Shown piece by piece: positions 6,489 through 15,385 of a DNA stretch of 64,000 nt (position 1 is its first letter; each line of letters starts with the position of its first letter). The notes beneath the pieces are model-generated. The model made no database searches and had not been told where the DNA came from. It saw only the letters and a list, made by a program, of their open reading frames with translations. The stretch lies in the NCBI GenBank assembly GCA_945889085.1, contig CAMDBM010000004.1, positions 22,677 through 86,676 of the forward strand, given 5' to 3'. Position numbers and translations under genes: made by a program. The stretch comes from WLJO01 sp945889085. GTDB lineage: Bacteria > Actinomycetota > Acidimicrobiia > Acidimicrobiales > Ilumatobacteraceae.

Positions 6489-9362
6489 ATGAACAGGTGG
6501 TCACGTGCGGATGTGCACGCAACGTGGCACGGCGACGAGATTTGTCTCTGGGCGTGGGCAAACGGCCCGGCGCAGACGGCGCCGCTCAACGCGCTGTATT
6601 CCGACGTGTACGCCGGCAGGCCGTCCGGCCGCGTCGGGTTCGTGACGGTCGACGTACCCGGACGTGGTCCCACGAAGGTGCCGTGCATGCACTGGCCGGT
6701 ACGCGCTGCGGTGGAGAGCCTCGTCGGTCGCCCCTGCTCGCCCTCGTGGAGTGCTTCGCTGGCCTGGTTCCATCGCGTCGTTCATCTTGCGGGCCTCCTC
6801 GCCGGCACACAGCACGTTGTCCCTGCGGTCTCGGGCGCGGCTGCCGACGCCGTCTGGACGGTGGTCCGGGACGAGGCAACCGATGCAGCGATCGAGCGTC
6901 TTGCCCGTTCGATGCCCCCCGTGGTCGCAGCGGCCGGGGCCGTGGATGTGGTTGCGCTCGTGGAGGAGTGCGCCGCTGCTGCGGCGCGCGGCGGCCTGCG
7001 CCTCTCCCGCTGGAAGCCATCGGGCGTGGTGCCGCGCGACGCCGTCCAGCGCACGGTGCGGACGGTTTTCAGGCACCTGTCGGACGACCCCAATGTGCCG
7101 ATGTCCCAGATGGATCCCGTTGGGGTCGTGGACGACCTCGGGCGGTGGTTCCGTTTCGAACGGGCACGCCTGCTCGGCGAACGGGTGATCCGACCGCGTC
7201 TGCGGATGACCCCACCTGTCGATGCAGACGGCGACTGGCGGTTCGAGCTCGAGCTCGTGGACGCGAACGACTCGCTGCGTTGGTGCACGGCACAGGAACT
7301 CGTTGAGGACCTCCCCGGCGCGGCTGCAGTGGCTGAGGGTGCTCGGGCCCGGCAACTCGTGGACGGTGTGCTGCGAACCGCAGCGACGACGCTGGCAACG
7401 CGGGTGCCGCCGTTGGGAAGGCTCGAGGACGCGCCGGGGGAGGGTGCCTCGCTCGCGCTCGATGAGGTCGGGGTGGTGCTCGGGCTTGCCGAACGGATCC
7501 ACGAGGCCGGTATCGAGTTGCTCGGCCCCGAGCAACTGCTGCGATCGTCGGTTCGGCTGACGGCGCGCGCTACACCGTCCCCCGAGGGCGGCGTGCGCGG
7601 CGGCCTGAACGCGAAGGCGCTTGTCGCCTGGGGGGCCTCCATCGAGGACCAGGACGTGGATCCCGAGGAACTGGCCCGCGCCTCGGCGGCCGGGGCTGCA
7701 CTGGTGCAGGTTGGCGGGCGGTGGGTCCGCCTCGATCGTCCGCAGGTTCGCCGGGTGCTCGATGCCCTCGACCGCCACCGTCGCCAGCACGAGGAGGTGG
7801 ATGCAGCGACGTTGATGCGCCTTGCCGCAGAGCAGGGTGACAACGACGTTGAGTTCGCCGTGGAGAGCGAGGGATGGGCAGCAGACCTCCTCGCGGGCCT
7901 TCCCGACGAGCACCTGCAGGAAGTGGTCGAGTCCGACGAGTTCGTCGGCACCTTGAGGCACTACCAGCGTCGCGGTCTCGCATGGTTGGGCTTCCACGCC
8001 AGGCTCGGGCTCGGCGGTGTGCTCGCCGACGATATGGGTCTCGGCAAGACAGCCACCACCCTGGCTCACCTGCTCGATCGTCCGGGCCCGCACCTGGTTG
8101 TGTGCCCGCTCAGCGTCGTGCGCAACTGGGAGACGGAGTCCGCACGGTTCACCCCTTCGTTGTCGGTCCGCGTGCACCACGGCGGCGACCGCGTGCAGGG
8201 CGACGACGCTGCTGTACTGCTCGGCTCGTTCGACATCGTGATCACCACGTACGGGCTGCTCTCGCGCTCCACCGAGGTCCTCGAACAGGTTCCCTGGACC
8301 ACCGTCGTGCTCGACGAGGCCCAGGCGGTGAAGAACCCTCACACCAAGGCAGCCAGGGCCGTGCGGCGCCTGCCCGCAGCACAGCGGCTGGCGCTCACGG
8401 GTACCCCCATGGAGAACCGGCTCAGCGAACTCTGGTCGATCCTCGACGCGGTGAACCCCGGCCTGCTCGGCTCGCTCTCGCGGTTCCAGGGGGAGTTCGC
8501 CACGCCCATCGAGAAGGACCGGTCGACGGAGGCCGCCGAGCGGCTTCGCCGGCTCACCGCACCGTTCCTGCTGCGGCGAACCAAGGCAGACAAAACACTG
8601 CTGCCGGACCTCCCGGACAAGGTCGAGCAGATCGCGTGGGCAACGCTCACGCGTGAGCAGGCAACGATGTACCAGTCGGTGGTCGACGAACTGCTCAAGA
8701 ACGCGGAGCAGCAGAGCGGAATGCGCAGGCGCGGTCTCGTGCTCGCCTCCCTCACGAGGCTCAAGCAGATCTGTAACCACCCTGCGCACGCGTTGGGCGA
8801 CGGTTCCAGGCTCACCGGACGCTCGGGCAAGCTTGCACGCTTCGACGAACTCGTCGAGGAACTGATCGACTCGGGGGAGCGTGCGCTCGTGTTCACCCAG
8901 TACCGGGAGATGGGCTATCTCCTGCAGCGCCATCTCGCGGACAAGCCGGGGATCGAGGCCCCCTTCCTGCACGGCGGTGTGGCGCGCCGCCAGCGCGACG
9001 CGATGGTGGAGCGGTTCCAGGACGGCTTCGGTGCGCCGCTGCTCCTCGTGTCGCTGAAGGCCGGCGGCACGGGGCTCAACCTCACTGCAGCCTCAAGAGT
9101 CATCCATTACGACCGTTGGTGGAACCCCGCAGTGGAGGACCAGGCAACCGATCGGGCGTGGCGGATCGGTCAGGAGCGCACGGTGTTCGTGCACAAGCTC
9201 GTGTGCACGGGCACGCTCGAGGAACGCATCGGTCAGCTCATCGACGAGAAGCGGGCACTGGCGAGCGCAGTAGTGGGGACCACCGGTGAGGCCTGGCTCT
9301 CCGAACTGAGCACGGATCAGCTGCGTGACCTCGTCATGCTCGACCGGGGGGCGGTCGAGTGA
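6489..9362 (+). CDS. SNF2/RapA-family DEAD/DEAH helicase
   Basis: The 957-residue ATPase belongs to the SWI2/SNF2 superfamily, which remodels protein-DNA or protein-RNA polymerase complexes. Residues 1 to about 480 form a variable N-terminal region of the kind found in bacterial SNF2 proteins that pair with SWIM proteins. The first RecA lobe has Walker A DDMGLGKT (514-521) and the DEAQ box (609-612), followed by LTGTPMENRLSELWSI (motif III region). The second lobe ends with the SNF2 signature WWNPAVEDQATDRAWRIGQ (about 876-894). The stop codon overlaps by 4 bases the start of the SWIM protein, so the two are translationally coupled and probably act together. A role in DNA repair or transcription recycling is inferred from family. 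Confidence 0.92.
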   Translation: MNRWSRADVHATWHGDEICLWAWANGPAQTAPLNALYSDVYAGRPSGRVGFVTVDVPGRGPTKVPCMHWPVRAAVESLVGRPCSPSWSASLAWFHRVVHLAGLLAGTQHVVPAVSGAAADAVWTVVRDEATDAAIERLARSMPPVVAAAGAVDVVALVEECAAAAARGGLRLSRWKPSGVVPRDAVQRTVRTVFRHLSDDPNVPMSQMDPVGVVDDLGRWFRFERARLLGERVIRPRLRMTPPVDADGDWRFELELVDANDSLRWCTAQELVEDLPGAAAVAEGARARQLVDGVLRTAATTLATRVPPLGRLEDAPGEGASLALDEVGVVLGLAERIHEAGIELLGPEQLLRSSVRLTARATPSPEGGVRGGLNAKALVAWGASIEDQDVDPEELARASAAGAALVQVGGRWVRLDRPQVRRVLDALDRHRRQHEEVDAATLMRLAAEQGDNDVEFAVESEGWAADLLAGLPDEHLQEVVESDEFVGTLRHYQRRGLAWLGFHARLGLGGVLADDMGLGKTATTLAHLLDRPGPHLVVCPLSVVRNWETESARFTPSLSVRVHHGGDRVQGDDAAVLLGSFDIVITTYGLLSRSTEVLEQVPWTTVVLDEAQAVKNPHTKAARAVRRLPAAQRLALTGTPMENRLSELWSILDAVNPGLLGSLSRFQGEFATPIEKDRSTEAAERLRRLTAPFLLRRTKADKTLLPDLPDKVEQIAWATLTREQATMYQSVVDELLKNAEQQSGMRRRGLVLASLTRLKQICNHPAHALGDGSRLTGRSGKLARFDELVEELIDSGERALVFTQYREMGYLLQRHLADKPGIEAPFLHGGVARRQRDAMVERFQDGFGAPLLLVSLKAGGTGLNLTAASRVIHYDRWWNPAVEDQATDRAWRIGQERTVFVHKLVCTGTLEERIGQLIDEKRALASAVVGTTGEAWLSELSTDQLRDLVMLDRGAVE

Positions 9363-10033
9363 GCGGCAACCAGAAGCCCGGCGCGTTCGTCGCGGCACGG
9401 CTGTCGATCCTTGCCGCCGAGTGCGCGGACTCGGAGCGCTTCGGTCGCGGACGGCGCTACTTCAAAGAGGACGCCGTGCTGTCGGTAGAGATCACCCAGG
9501 GCACGGTGTCGGCGAGCGTGCAGGGCAGCGACCGCGAGCCATACTCGGTCCGGCTCCGGTGGCAGCCCGTCTTCCGGCCCGGCCCGGTCCCCGTCCGCGA
9601 GGAACTGTCGATCTCGTGCGCCTGTCTGGACCTCGCACCGGTGTGCAAGCACGCTGTCGCGGTCCTGTTGAAGGTTGCCGACGACGTGGGACGGGATCCT
9701 GCGGTGCTCGATCGCTGGCGCGGCCCCGATTCGGTGTGGGAACACCTCCCGGTGCGCCCGCTGCTCAGCGTCGTGCCTCCGGCCGCCGACGCCCCCGCGC
9801 GGCGCCTGCGGGACGCCGCTGCGGCCGCTCCCCCGGTCGAACCGAGCCTGTTGGAGCCCTTTTTCGGCTCCCGTGCATCGCTCTGGGCCGGTTGGGAGGA
9901 TGACGACGACCCGTTCCCGGGCATCGTTCCGCTCGCTCCCGAGCCGCGTTCTACGGCAGCCGAACCGCTGGCTGCGGCGGCCGGCGCCCTCCTCGACGAG
10001 GCCCTCGCCGTGCTCACCTCGGTTTTCGGCTGA
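9359..10033 (+). CDS. SWIM zinc-finger protein
   Basis: The 224-residue protein carries one SWIM zinc finger, C87-x-C89...C96-x-H98 (CACLDLAPVCKHAVAVLL), which in other proteins binds DNA or partner proteins. The N-terminal region (RFGRGRRYFKEDAVLSVEI) matches the usual start of bacterial SWIM proteins, while the C-terminal half is Ala/Pro-rich with acidic patches and no recognisable fold. GTG 9359 overlaps the SNF2 stop by 4 bases (GTGA), which fixes the start. SNF2-SWIM pairs recur in many bacteria, supporting a joint function, though the biological job is not known. Confidence 0.88.
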   Translation: MSGNQKPGAFVAARLSILAAECADSERFGRGRRYFKEDAVLSVEITQGTVSASVQGSDREPYSVRLRWQPVFRPGPVPVREELSISCACLDLAPVCKHAVAVLLKVADDVGRDPAVLDRWRGPDSVWEHLPVRPLLSVVPPAADAPARRLRDAAAAAPPVEPSLLEPFFGSRASLWAGWEDDDDPFPGIVPLAPEPRSTAAEPLAAAAGALLDEALAVLTSVFG

Positions 10034-10097
10034 TGTTCCGGGGTTCGGTGCCGGTACCATTCTCAGTCGCCTTGCTGGCCGGTTGCGCTGGAGATCA

Positions 10098-10319
10098 ATG
10101 AACATGAAGACCGACGGACACCCCAAATACACCGAGATGGTTGCGCGTTGCTCCTGCGGCAACAACATCGTCACTCGATCCACCCGTGGCGGCGACCTGA
10201 GCCTCGACCTCTGCAACGAGTGCCACCCGTACTTCACGGGCAAGCAGAAGCTCGTTGACACCGGTGGTCGCGTCGAGCGCTTCAACAAGCGCTACGGCTC
10301 GCGTACCAAGAAGGACTGA
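10098..10319 (+). CDS. rpmE: 50S ribosomal protein L31 (zinc form)
   Basis: The 73-residue protein is ribosomal protein L31 of the large subunit. It keeps the four zinc-ligand cysteines (C18-x-C20 and C39-x-x-C42, as CSCGN and CNECHPYF), so it is the zinc-containing form, not the zinc-free paralogue used under starvation. The C-terminus (GRVERFNKRYG) is typical. GGAG at 10091 fits ATG 10098; ATG 10104 in the same frame is an alternative. It heads a cluster with prfA and prmC, and its TGA overlaps the ATG of the next gene by one base, showing translational coupling. Confidence 0.95.
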   Translation: MNMKTDGHPKYTEMVARCSCGNNIVTRSTRGGDLSLDLCNECHPYFTGKQKLVDTGGRVERFNKRYGSRTKKD

Positions 10320-11314
10320 TGACCGGCGCCGATCCGGCGCGGCGCAGCCAACTCCTCGGTCTGAAACTGGCTGCGCTCGTTCGAGAGCACCTCGGCTCCG
10401 ACGCTCCCATGCAGCCCGGCACCTGGCCGGGCGGGGCCGCACTCGTGAGCGGCGATGCTTCGTGGGTCCTCGTCGAGGAAAACCCTCAACGGGCGCTCGG
10501 TCGGGCACTTGCCTGGGCACGTCAGCACGGTTCGGTTGCGCTGAACGTGATTGCCGAGCAGTCCGGTGGGCTGCTGGCACGACGGGCAACACACTTCACG
10601 GTCCCGCCGATGGTTTGGAGTGTCGATGGCCGTCGCCTCGAGGTCGCCCTCGCGGAGTCGTTCCCCCGAGCGGCGTACGTGGACCCGGGCCTCGTCCACC
10701 TCGCCGAACTGATCGAACATGGCGGTGCCGACGTAGTGGTTGAGCACGGTGTGCTCACCGGCGAGGTGCAGGGTCTCGAGGTCTGTCGGGCAGTTCGTGA
10801 CGCCTACACCGATGAGTGCCGACTCGAGGTCGGCGTTGGCAAGCACGACCGGGAGGCGTTCCTGCTCATGCACGGTGGGGTGCCGACGGTCGACGCCCTC
10901 CGGAAGGTGGTGAGCACGGTTGCCAGCCACCGGGCTCCGGGCGCAGAACTGCACCCGCTCAATCGTCTCGGCGCGGAGCGAGCGATCCGTTCCCGGCTCC
11001 TTCGCGAGCCAGCACTCGTCGGCGCCCGTTCGCTCGACGTTGCGAACCCGCCCGTCGCCCGCGCGAACCTCAAGGATGCGGTGCCGTGCGTTGCGCTCGG
11101 CGAGGACCCCGACGGCGAACCGGTGGTGGTCGTCTGCTCGACCGGTATCGACCTCGACGTGGTTCCGTGGGCAGCCGACGCCCGTGCGGCACTCACGGGC
11201 CAGGCGGCACGTTTGGTGATCGTTGTTCCCGAGCGTGACGCTTCGTCGATCACGATCGCGCTTGCCGCAGCGCTTCGCCACCCGGCAACCGTCGTCGGTC
11301 TGCCGGCCCACTAG
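10319..11314 (+). CDS. Unknown protein between rpmE and prfA
   Basis: I do not recognise this 331-residue protein. It is soluble, without signal or membrane segments, and looks like an alpha/beta protein. The N-terminal third (GSDAPMQPGTWPGGAALVSG, then WVLVEENPQRALGRALAWAR) has the look of a small domain that reads GD-W-V-L-V-E, and the C-terminal part has repeated beta-strand patterns (VVVVCSTGIDLDVVPWAADA; RLVIVVPERDAS). The start ATG overlaps the rpmE stop (TGATG), so it is co-translated with the ribosomal protein gene. Position in a translation operon hints at a link to ribosome function, but that is only context. Confidence 0.82.
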   Translation: MTGADPARRSQLLGLKLAALVREHLGSDAPMQPGTWPGGAALVSGDASWVLVEENPQRALGRALAWARQHGSVALNVIAEQSGGLLARRATHFTVPPMVWSVDGRRLEVALAESFPRAAYVDPGLVHLAELIEHGGADVVVEHGVLTGEVQGLEVCRAVRDAYTDECRLEVGVGKHDREAFLLMHGGVPTVDALRKVVSTVASHRAPGAELHPLNRLGAERAIRSRLLREPALVGARSLDVANPPVARANLKDAVPCVALGEDPDGEPVVVVCSTGIDLDVVPWAADARAALTGQAARLVIVVPERDASSITIALAAALRHPATVVGLPAH

Positions 11315-11345
11315 CGCCACCTCTCGGGGCAGGCCGCAGCGGCCG

Positions 11346-11351
11346 TAGCCT
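11346..11351 (+). promoter_or_regulatory. -10 element (TAGCCT) for prfA
   Basis: TAGCCT ends 7 bases before GTG 11359, giving prfA its own likely leaderless start inside the rpmE cluster. Confidence 0.4.
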
Positions 11352-11358
11352 GCAGAAC

Positions 11359-12426
11359 GTGATCGATCGTCTCGCTGGCCTGGAGTCCGAGTTCTCAGGG
11401 CTGGAGCAGCAACTAGCGGACCCCTCGGTCCTCAGCGATCAGCATCGCCTCCGCGATGTCTCCCGTCGTTACAAGGAGATCACGCCGATCGTTGCGTGCT
11501 ACCGCCGCTACCGGATGCGGGCCGACGATGCCACTGCCGCCAAGGAACTGATGGCCGAGACATCGGGCGACGAGCGGGATCAGTTGCGCGAGGAACTGAC
11601 CGCGGCCGAGGCGGATCTCGAGGCGCTCGAGGCCGAGCTGAAACTGCTCCTGCTGCCGCGCGACCCCAACGACGGCAAGAACCTGATCATGGAAGTGCGT
11701 GGCGCCGAGGGTGGCGAGGAGGCGAACCTGTTCGCCCGCGACCTGTTCGACATGTATCAGGCCTATGCCGCGCGCAAGGGATGGGCCGTGGAGGTGCTCG
11801 GCACCTACCTGTCGGACCTCGGGGGGATCAACCAGGTCACGTTCGTGCTGAAGGGCGACGATGCGTGGGCCCACCTCAAGTTCGAGGGTGGCCCGCACCG
11901 CGTGCAGCGCGTGCCCGTCACCGAGAGCCAGGGGCGTATTCACACCTCCGCAGCGACCGTGAGTGTGCTGCCCGAGGCGGAGGAGCTCGATGTCGATATC
12001 GACCCGAACGACCTGCAGATCGACGTGTACCGGGCCTCGGGCCCCGGCGGGCAGGGCGTCAACACCACCGACTCCGCCGTGCGCATCACACACAGGCCCA
12101 CGGGGATCGTCGTTGCCATGCAGGACGAGCGCAGCCAGTTGCAGAACCGGGCGCGCGCCATGCAGGTGCTGCGTTCCCGGTTGCTCAAGGTGCGTCAGGA
12201 GGAGCAGGCCGCACTGGTCGGCGACGCCCGACGCGCTCAGGTCCAGGGTGGCAACCGCAGCGAGAAGATCCGGACCTACAACTTCAAGGAGAACCGGCTC
12301 ACCGATCACCGCATCGGGTACACCGTGTACCGCCTGCAGGACGTGCTCGCCGGTGACCTCGATGAACTGGTGGATGCACTCCAGACCGATGAGCGCACCC
12401 GTCTGCTCGCGGGTGACGAGGACTGA
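11359..12426 (+). CDS. prfA: Peptide chain release factor 1
   Basis: The 355-residue class I release factor recognises UAA and UAG stop codons and triggers peptide release. The stop-codon reading tripeptide is PVT at 186-188 (RVPVTESQGRIHTSA) and the catalytic GGQ motif is at 230-232 (GPGGQGVN), where Gln is normally methylated by PrmC, encoded next. The length is normal. GTG 11359 is preferred because it follows the TAGCCT box and matches the usual N-terminus. Because RF1 reads TAA, its presence, along with genes that end in TAA, argues that TAA is a real stop in this organism, which matters for the interrupted gene at 37 kb. Confidence 0.96.
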   Translation: MIDRLAGLESEFSGLEQQLADPSVLSDQHRLRDVSRRYKEITPIVACYRRYRMRADDATAAKELMAETSGDERDQLREELTAAEADLEALEAELKLLLLPRDPNDGKNLIMEVRGAEGGEEANLFARDLFDMYQAYAARKGWAVEVLGTYLSDLGGINQVTFVLKGDDAWAHLKFEGGPHRVQRVPVTESQGRIHTSAATVSVLPEAEELDVDIDPNDLQIDVYRASGPGGQGVNTTDSAVRITHRPTGIVVAMQDERSQLQNRARAMQVLRSRLLKVRQEEQAALVGDARRAQVQGGNRSEKIRTYNFKENRLTDHRIGYTVYRLQDVLAGDLDELVDALQTDERTRLLAGDED

Positions 12427-12429
12427 GCA

Positions 12430-13302
12430 GTGTCCGGATCGAGCGGCACGGACGAGCACCTCACCTGGCGACAGCTATGGGTGGAGACCTCGGAAGCGGT
12501 TGGTGATGCCAATGCGGCGCGCTGGATCTGCCAGGAGGCCGGGGGCCTCGACGGCTTCGAGTGGGCAACGTCCCTCGACGAGCCGGTCACCGAGCGGACC
12601 GTCGCCCGGGTGGACGCGATGGTGGCGCGCAGACGCTCTGGGGAACCCCTGCAGTACGTGCTCGGATCGTGGGCATTCCGTACCGTCGAGCTGATGGTGG
12701 ACCCGCGGGTGCTCATCCCGCGTCCCGAGACCGAACTGCTCGCGGAGTTCGCGATCGAGGCAGCGCGGGCGGTCACGCCCCAACGTGTGGTGGTGGACCT
12801 CGGCACGGGTTCGGGTGCGATCGCCCTCGCCTGCGCGGCCGAACTCTCCATCGAGGGCACGCTCGTGTGGGGAACCGATGTGTCCGGTGAGGCGCTCGAT
12901 GTAGCCCGGGCCAATGCTGCGGGGCTCGGTAGGGCCGCGGCGAACGTGCGCTTCTCCCACGGCTCATGGTTCGACGCGCTGCCACCCGAGCTGCGTGGTT
13001 CAGTAGACGTGATCGTCAGCAACCCGCCGTATATCGCCGAGGGGGACCCGGAGGTCGCCCCGGACGTCTTGGGGTGGGAGCCACACGGGGCGTTGTTCAG
13101 CGGGCCCGACGGTCTCGACGACATGCGCCTGATCGTCTCGCAGGCGCTCGACTGGTTGCGCCCGGGCGGTGTGCTGCTCGTGGAGTTCGGGTACCGACAG
13201 GCTCCGGCGGTCCTCGACCTGCTCGCCTCGTCCGGCTACGGCGAGTTCGGGATCCGACAGGACCTCACCGGTCGGGACCGGATCGCCTACGCCCGCAGGT
13301 GA
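12430..13302 (+). CDS. prmC: Peptide chain release factor N5-glutamine methyltransferase
   Basis: The 290-residue enzyme methylates the GGQ glutamine of release factors using S-adenosylmethionine. An N-terminal helical domain is followed by the SAM-binding loop VDLGTGSGAIALA (from about 122) and the catalytic NPPY motif at 198-201 (SNPPYIAEGD), as expected for PrmC/HemK. GTG 12430 lies 3 bases after the prfA stop, so the pair is co-transcribed. The 3' end overlaps the convergent peptidase gene by 16 bases. Confidence 0.94.
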   Translation: MSGSSGTDEHLTWRQLWVETSEAVGDANAARWICQEAGGLDGFEWATSLDEPVTERTVARVDAMVARRRSGEPLQYVLGSWAFRTVELMVDPRVLIPRPETELLAEFAIEAARAVTPQRVVVDLGTGSGAIALACAAELSIEGTLVWGTDVSGEALDVARANAAGLGRAAANVRFSHGSWFDALPPELRGSVDVIVSNPPYIAEGDPEVAPDVLGWEPHGALFSGPDGLDDMRLIVSQALDWLRPGGVLLVEFGYRQAPAVLDLLASSGYGEFGIRQDLTGRDRIAYARR

Positions 13303-15368
13303 CGTCGCAGGAACTCGAGCTGGAGCAGCAGGAGGTTCTCGGCCACGACTTCTTGAGGGGTCATGTGGCTGACCCCTGACAGCGGCAAGACCTCGTGCGG
13401 TCTGCCTGCTGCGAGGAGCGCGGACGAGAACTGCAGCGTGTGGGCCGCAACCACGTTGTCGTCGGCGAGACCGTGAATCAGCAGGAGCGGCCTGGTGAGG
13501 TTGCTGGCACCGGTGAGCAGGCTCGTACGTTCGTACGGCCCGGCATCGACCGCTGGGTTGCCGAGGTATCGCTCCGTGTAGTGCGTGTCGTACAGGCGCC
13601 AGTCGGTGACGGGGGCCCCGGCAACTGCTGCATGGAACACGTCGGGTCGGCGCAGCACGGCGAGCGCTGCGAGGTACCCACCGAAGCTCCACCCGCGGAT
13701 ACCGACGCGTGCGAGGTCGAGGATCCCCACCTCCGCAGCAGCGCCCGCGAGTGCGCCTACCTGATCGTCGAGCACGGGTTGGGCGAGATCACCGAACACC
13801 TCTCGCTCCCAGGCGCTGCCCCTGCCGGGGGTTCCCGCCCCGTCGCACACGACCACTGCGAATCCTTGATCCGCGAACCACTGCGAGGCGCACATCGCGG
13901 CGTACGACGAGACCACCCGCTGGGCGTGCGGGCCGCCATACGGGTCCAGCAGTACCGGCAGCGCTGGCCCGCCGTCGCGCGGCGCCCGTCCGGCGGGCAG
14001 GAGCACGGCGGTTGCCAGTCGACGCGGTCCGACGCGCAGCATCGTGAGGTTCGGGGTGACGAGCGGCGTCTCGGCGTACGACCAGATCTCGGGCCCGTTG
14101 AGCACCGCCGTGCGTGCACGCGGTCGGTCGAGCGATGCAGTACGCACCACTACCGTCGAACCGGCCGCCGAGGCAGTGTGGACGCCGGGTTCGGTGGTGA
14201 GCTGATCGGTGCCGCTCAGCACGTTCCAGCGGTACACGTGCTGGACCGTCGGGTCGTCAGTCGGGCTTGCGCAGAAGAACACGTTGGTGTTGCCGACCGT
14301 TGTCACGGAGCGCACCTGGAGATCGGGCTGGGTGACCGGCCGGCCGTCCACGAGGAGGCTCCGTGCGCCGTCGCGGTCCGCGCACGTCACGAGCCTGCCG
14401 TCGGCGAGAGTGGCGGGAACGCCCCGTACCAGCTCGACCCAGCGATCGTCGTGATCGGCAGAGCTCAGCGTGGTGCTGCCGTCCGCTGCATTGCCGAGCA
14501 GGACCTGCACATCGCGCTGATCCCTCGACTGCACGGTGAGCAGCACCGTGGTCCGGTCGAACCACGAGACGTCCACGAGGTACGGGAACGCGTCCTGGTC
14601 CCAGATGATCTCGCGCTTCGGTTGACCCGGTGTGATCACGAACAGCGAGACGGAAGCGTTCTCGGTTCCGGCTGCGGGATACGCGATCCGACGGGGCTCC
14701 TCGGCCGGGTCTGCAGGGTTGGTGAGGTACCAGCGCTGCACCGCGCTGTTGTCCACCCTTGCGACGGCGATCGCCCCGCCGTCGGGAGACCACCAGAACC
14801 CACGACCCCGCCCCATCTCCTCGGCAGCGATGAACTCGGCAAGACCCCAGGTCACCTCGGGGTTGTCCTCGCCCGCAAGCACGGTGGTCGTGCCGTCCAG
14901 CTCGGCGAGGCACAGCCTGCCGCCACTGATGTAGGCCACGCGGTTGGCGCCCGGGTCGGGCCTCGGGTCGAAGACCGGGCCGGGAACGATGAGCTCACGC
15001 GAGAGCGCCGACAGCAGACCGACCACGAAGAGGCGTCCGGCGAGGGTGAACGCCGCAACGGTGACCTCGGTGTTTGTGGAGTACGACACCACCCCACCGG
15101 CCCCTTCGCGCGCGCGTTCGCGGCGGGCCCGTTCCTCCGGCGGCAGTGCGGCGTCGTCGGCACCCATCAACAGCTCGCCGGGATCGGCAACAAGGCGTTC
15201 CTCACCCGTCGCAATGTCGAGCAGCCACAGACAATTCACCGGATCACTGCCTCCCCGGCTCCGGCAGAAGACGACGCGCTTGCCGTCCGGGGACACGCTG
15301 AGGTTCCGTGGCTCGCCGAGCGTCAGGCGCTGTGTGCGGGCGTACTGGCGGGGGAAGGTGTCGGCCAC
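13287..15368 (-). CDS. S9 family peptidase (dipeptidyl peptidase IV-like)
   Basis: The 693-residue serine peptidase has an N-terminal beta-propeller region (SVSPDGKRVVFCRSRGG at the start, of the DPP IV N-terminal type) and a C-terminal alpha/beta-hydrolase domain. The catalytic triad is S561 in GWSFGGYL, Asp at 636 or 637 in HGLADDNV, and H668 in SGVSHMTPQE. It should cleave short, proline-containing peptides; no signal peptide is seen, so it is probably cytoplasmic. The reading frame is open upstream to 16727, but that part lies over the thiolase gene in another frame; GTG 15368, 17 bases after the thiolase stop, gives the normal family N-terminus. It is in one operon with the thiolase-like gene. 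Confidence 0.9.
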   Translation of the reverse strand: MADTFPRQYARTQRLTLGEPRNLSVSPDGKRVVFCRSRGGSDPVNCLWLLDIATGEERLVADPGELLMGADDAALPPEERARRERAREGAGGVVSYSTNTEVTVAAFTLAGRLFVVGLLSALSRELIVPGPVFDPRPDPGANRVAYISGGRLCLAELDGTTTVLAGEDNPEVTWGLAEFIAAEEMGRGRGFWWSPDGGAIAVARVDNSAVQRWYLTNPADPAEEPRRIAYPAAGTENASVSLFVITPGQPKREIIWDQDAFPYLVDVSWFDRTTVLLTVQSRDQRDVQVLLGNAADGSTTLSSADHDDRWVELVRGVPATLADGRLVTCADRDGARSLLVDGRPVTQPDLQVRSVTTVGNTNVFFCASPTDDPTVQHVYRWNVLSGTDQLTTEPGVHTASAAGSTVVVRTASLDRPRARTAVLNGPEIWSYAETPLVTPNLTMLRVGPRRLATAVLLPAGRAPRDGGPALPVLLDPYGGPHAQRVVSSYAAMCASQWFADQGFAVVVCDGAGTPGRGSAWEREVFGDLAQPVLDDQVGALAGAAAEVGILDLARVGIRGWSFGGYLAALAVLRRPDVFHAAVAGAPVTDWRLYDTHYTERYLGNPAVDAGPYERTSLLTGASNLTRPLLLIHGLADDNVVAAHTLQFSSALLAAGRPHEVLPLSGVSHMTPQEVVAENLLLLQLEFLRRHLRA

Positions 15369-15385
15369 GTGAAGGTGTCGTTCGT

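Noticed and set aside
6501..8972. An 823-residue open frame antisense to the SNF2 gene
   Set aside because: Codon pattern and composition are those of a shadow; the forward strand has full helicase motifs.
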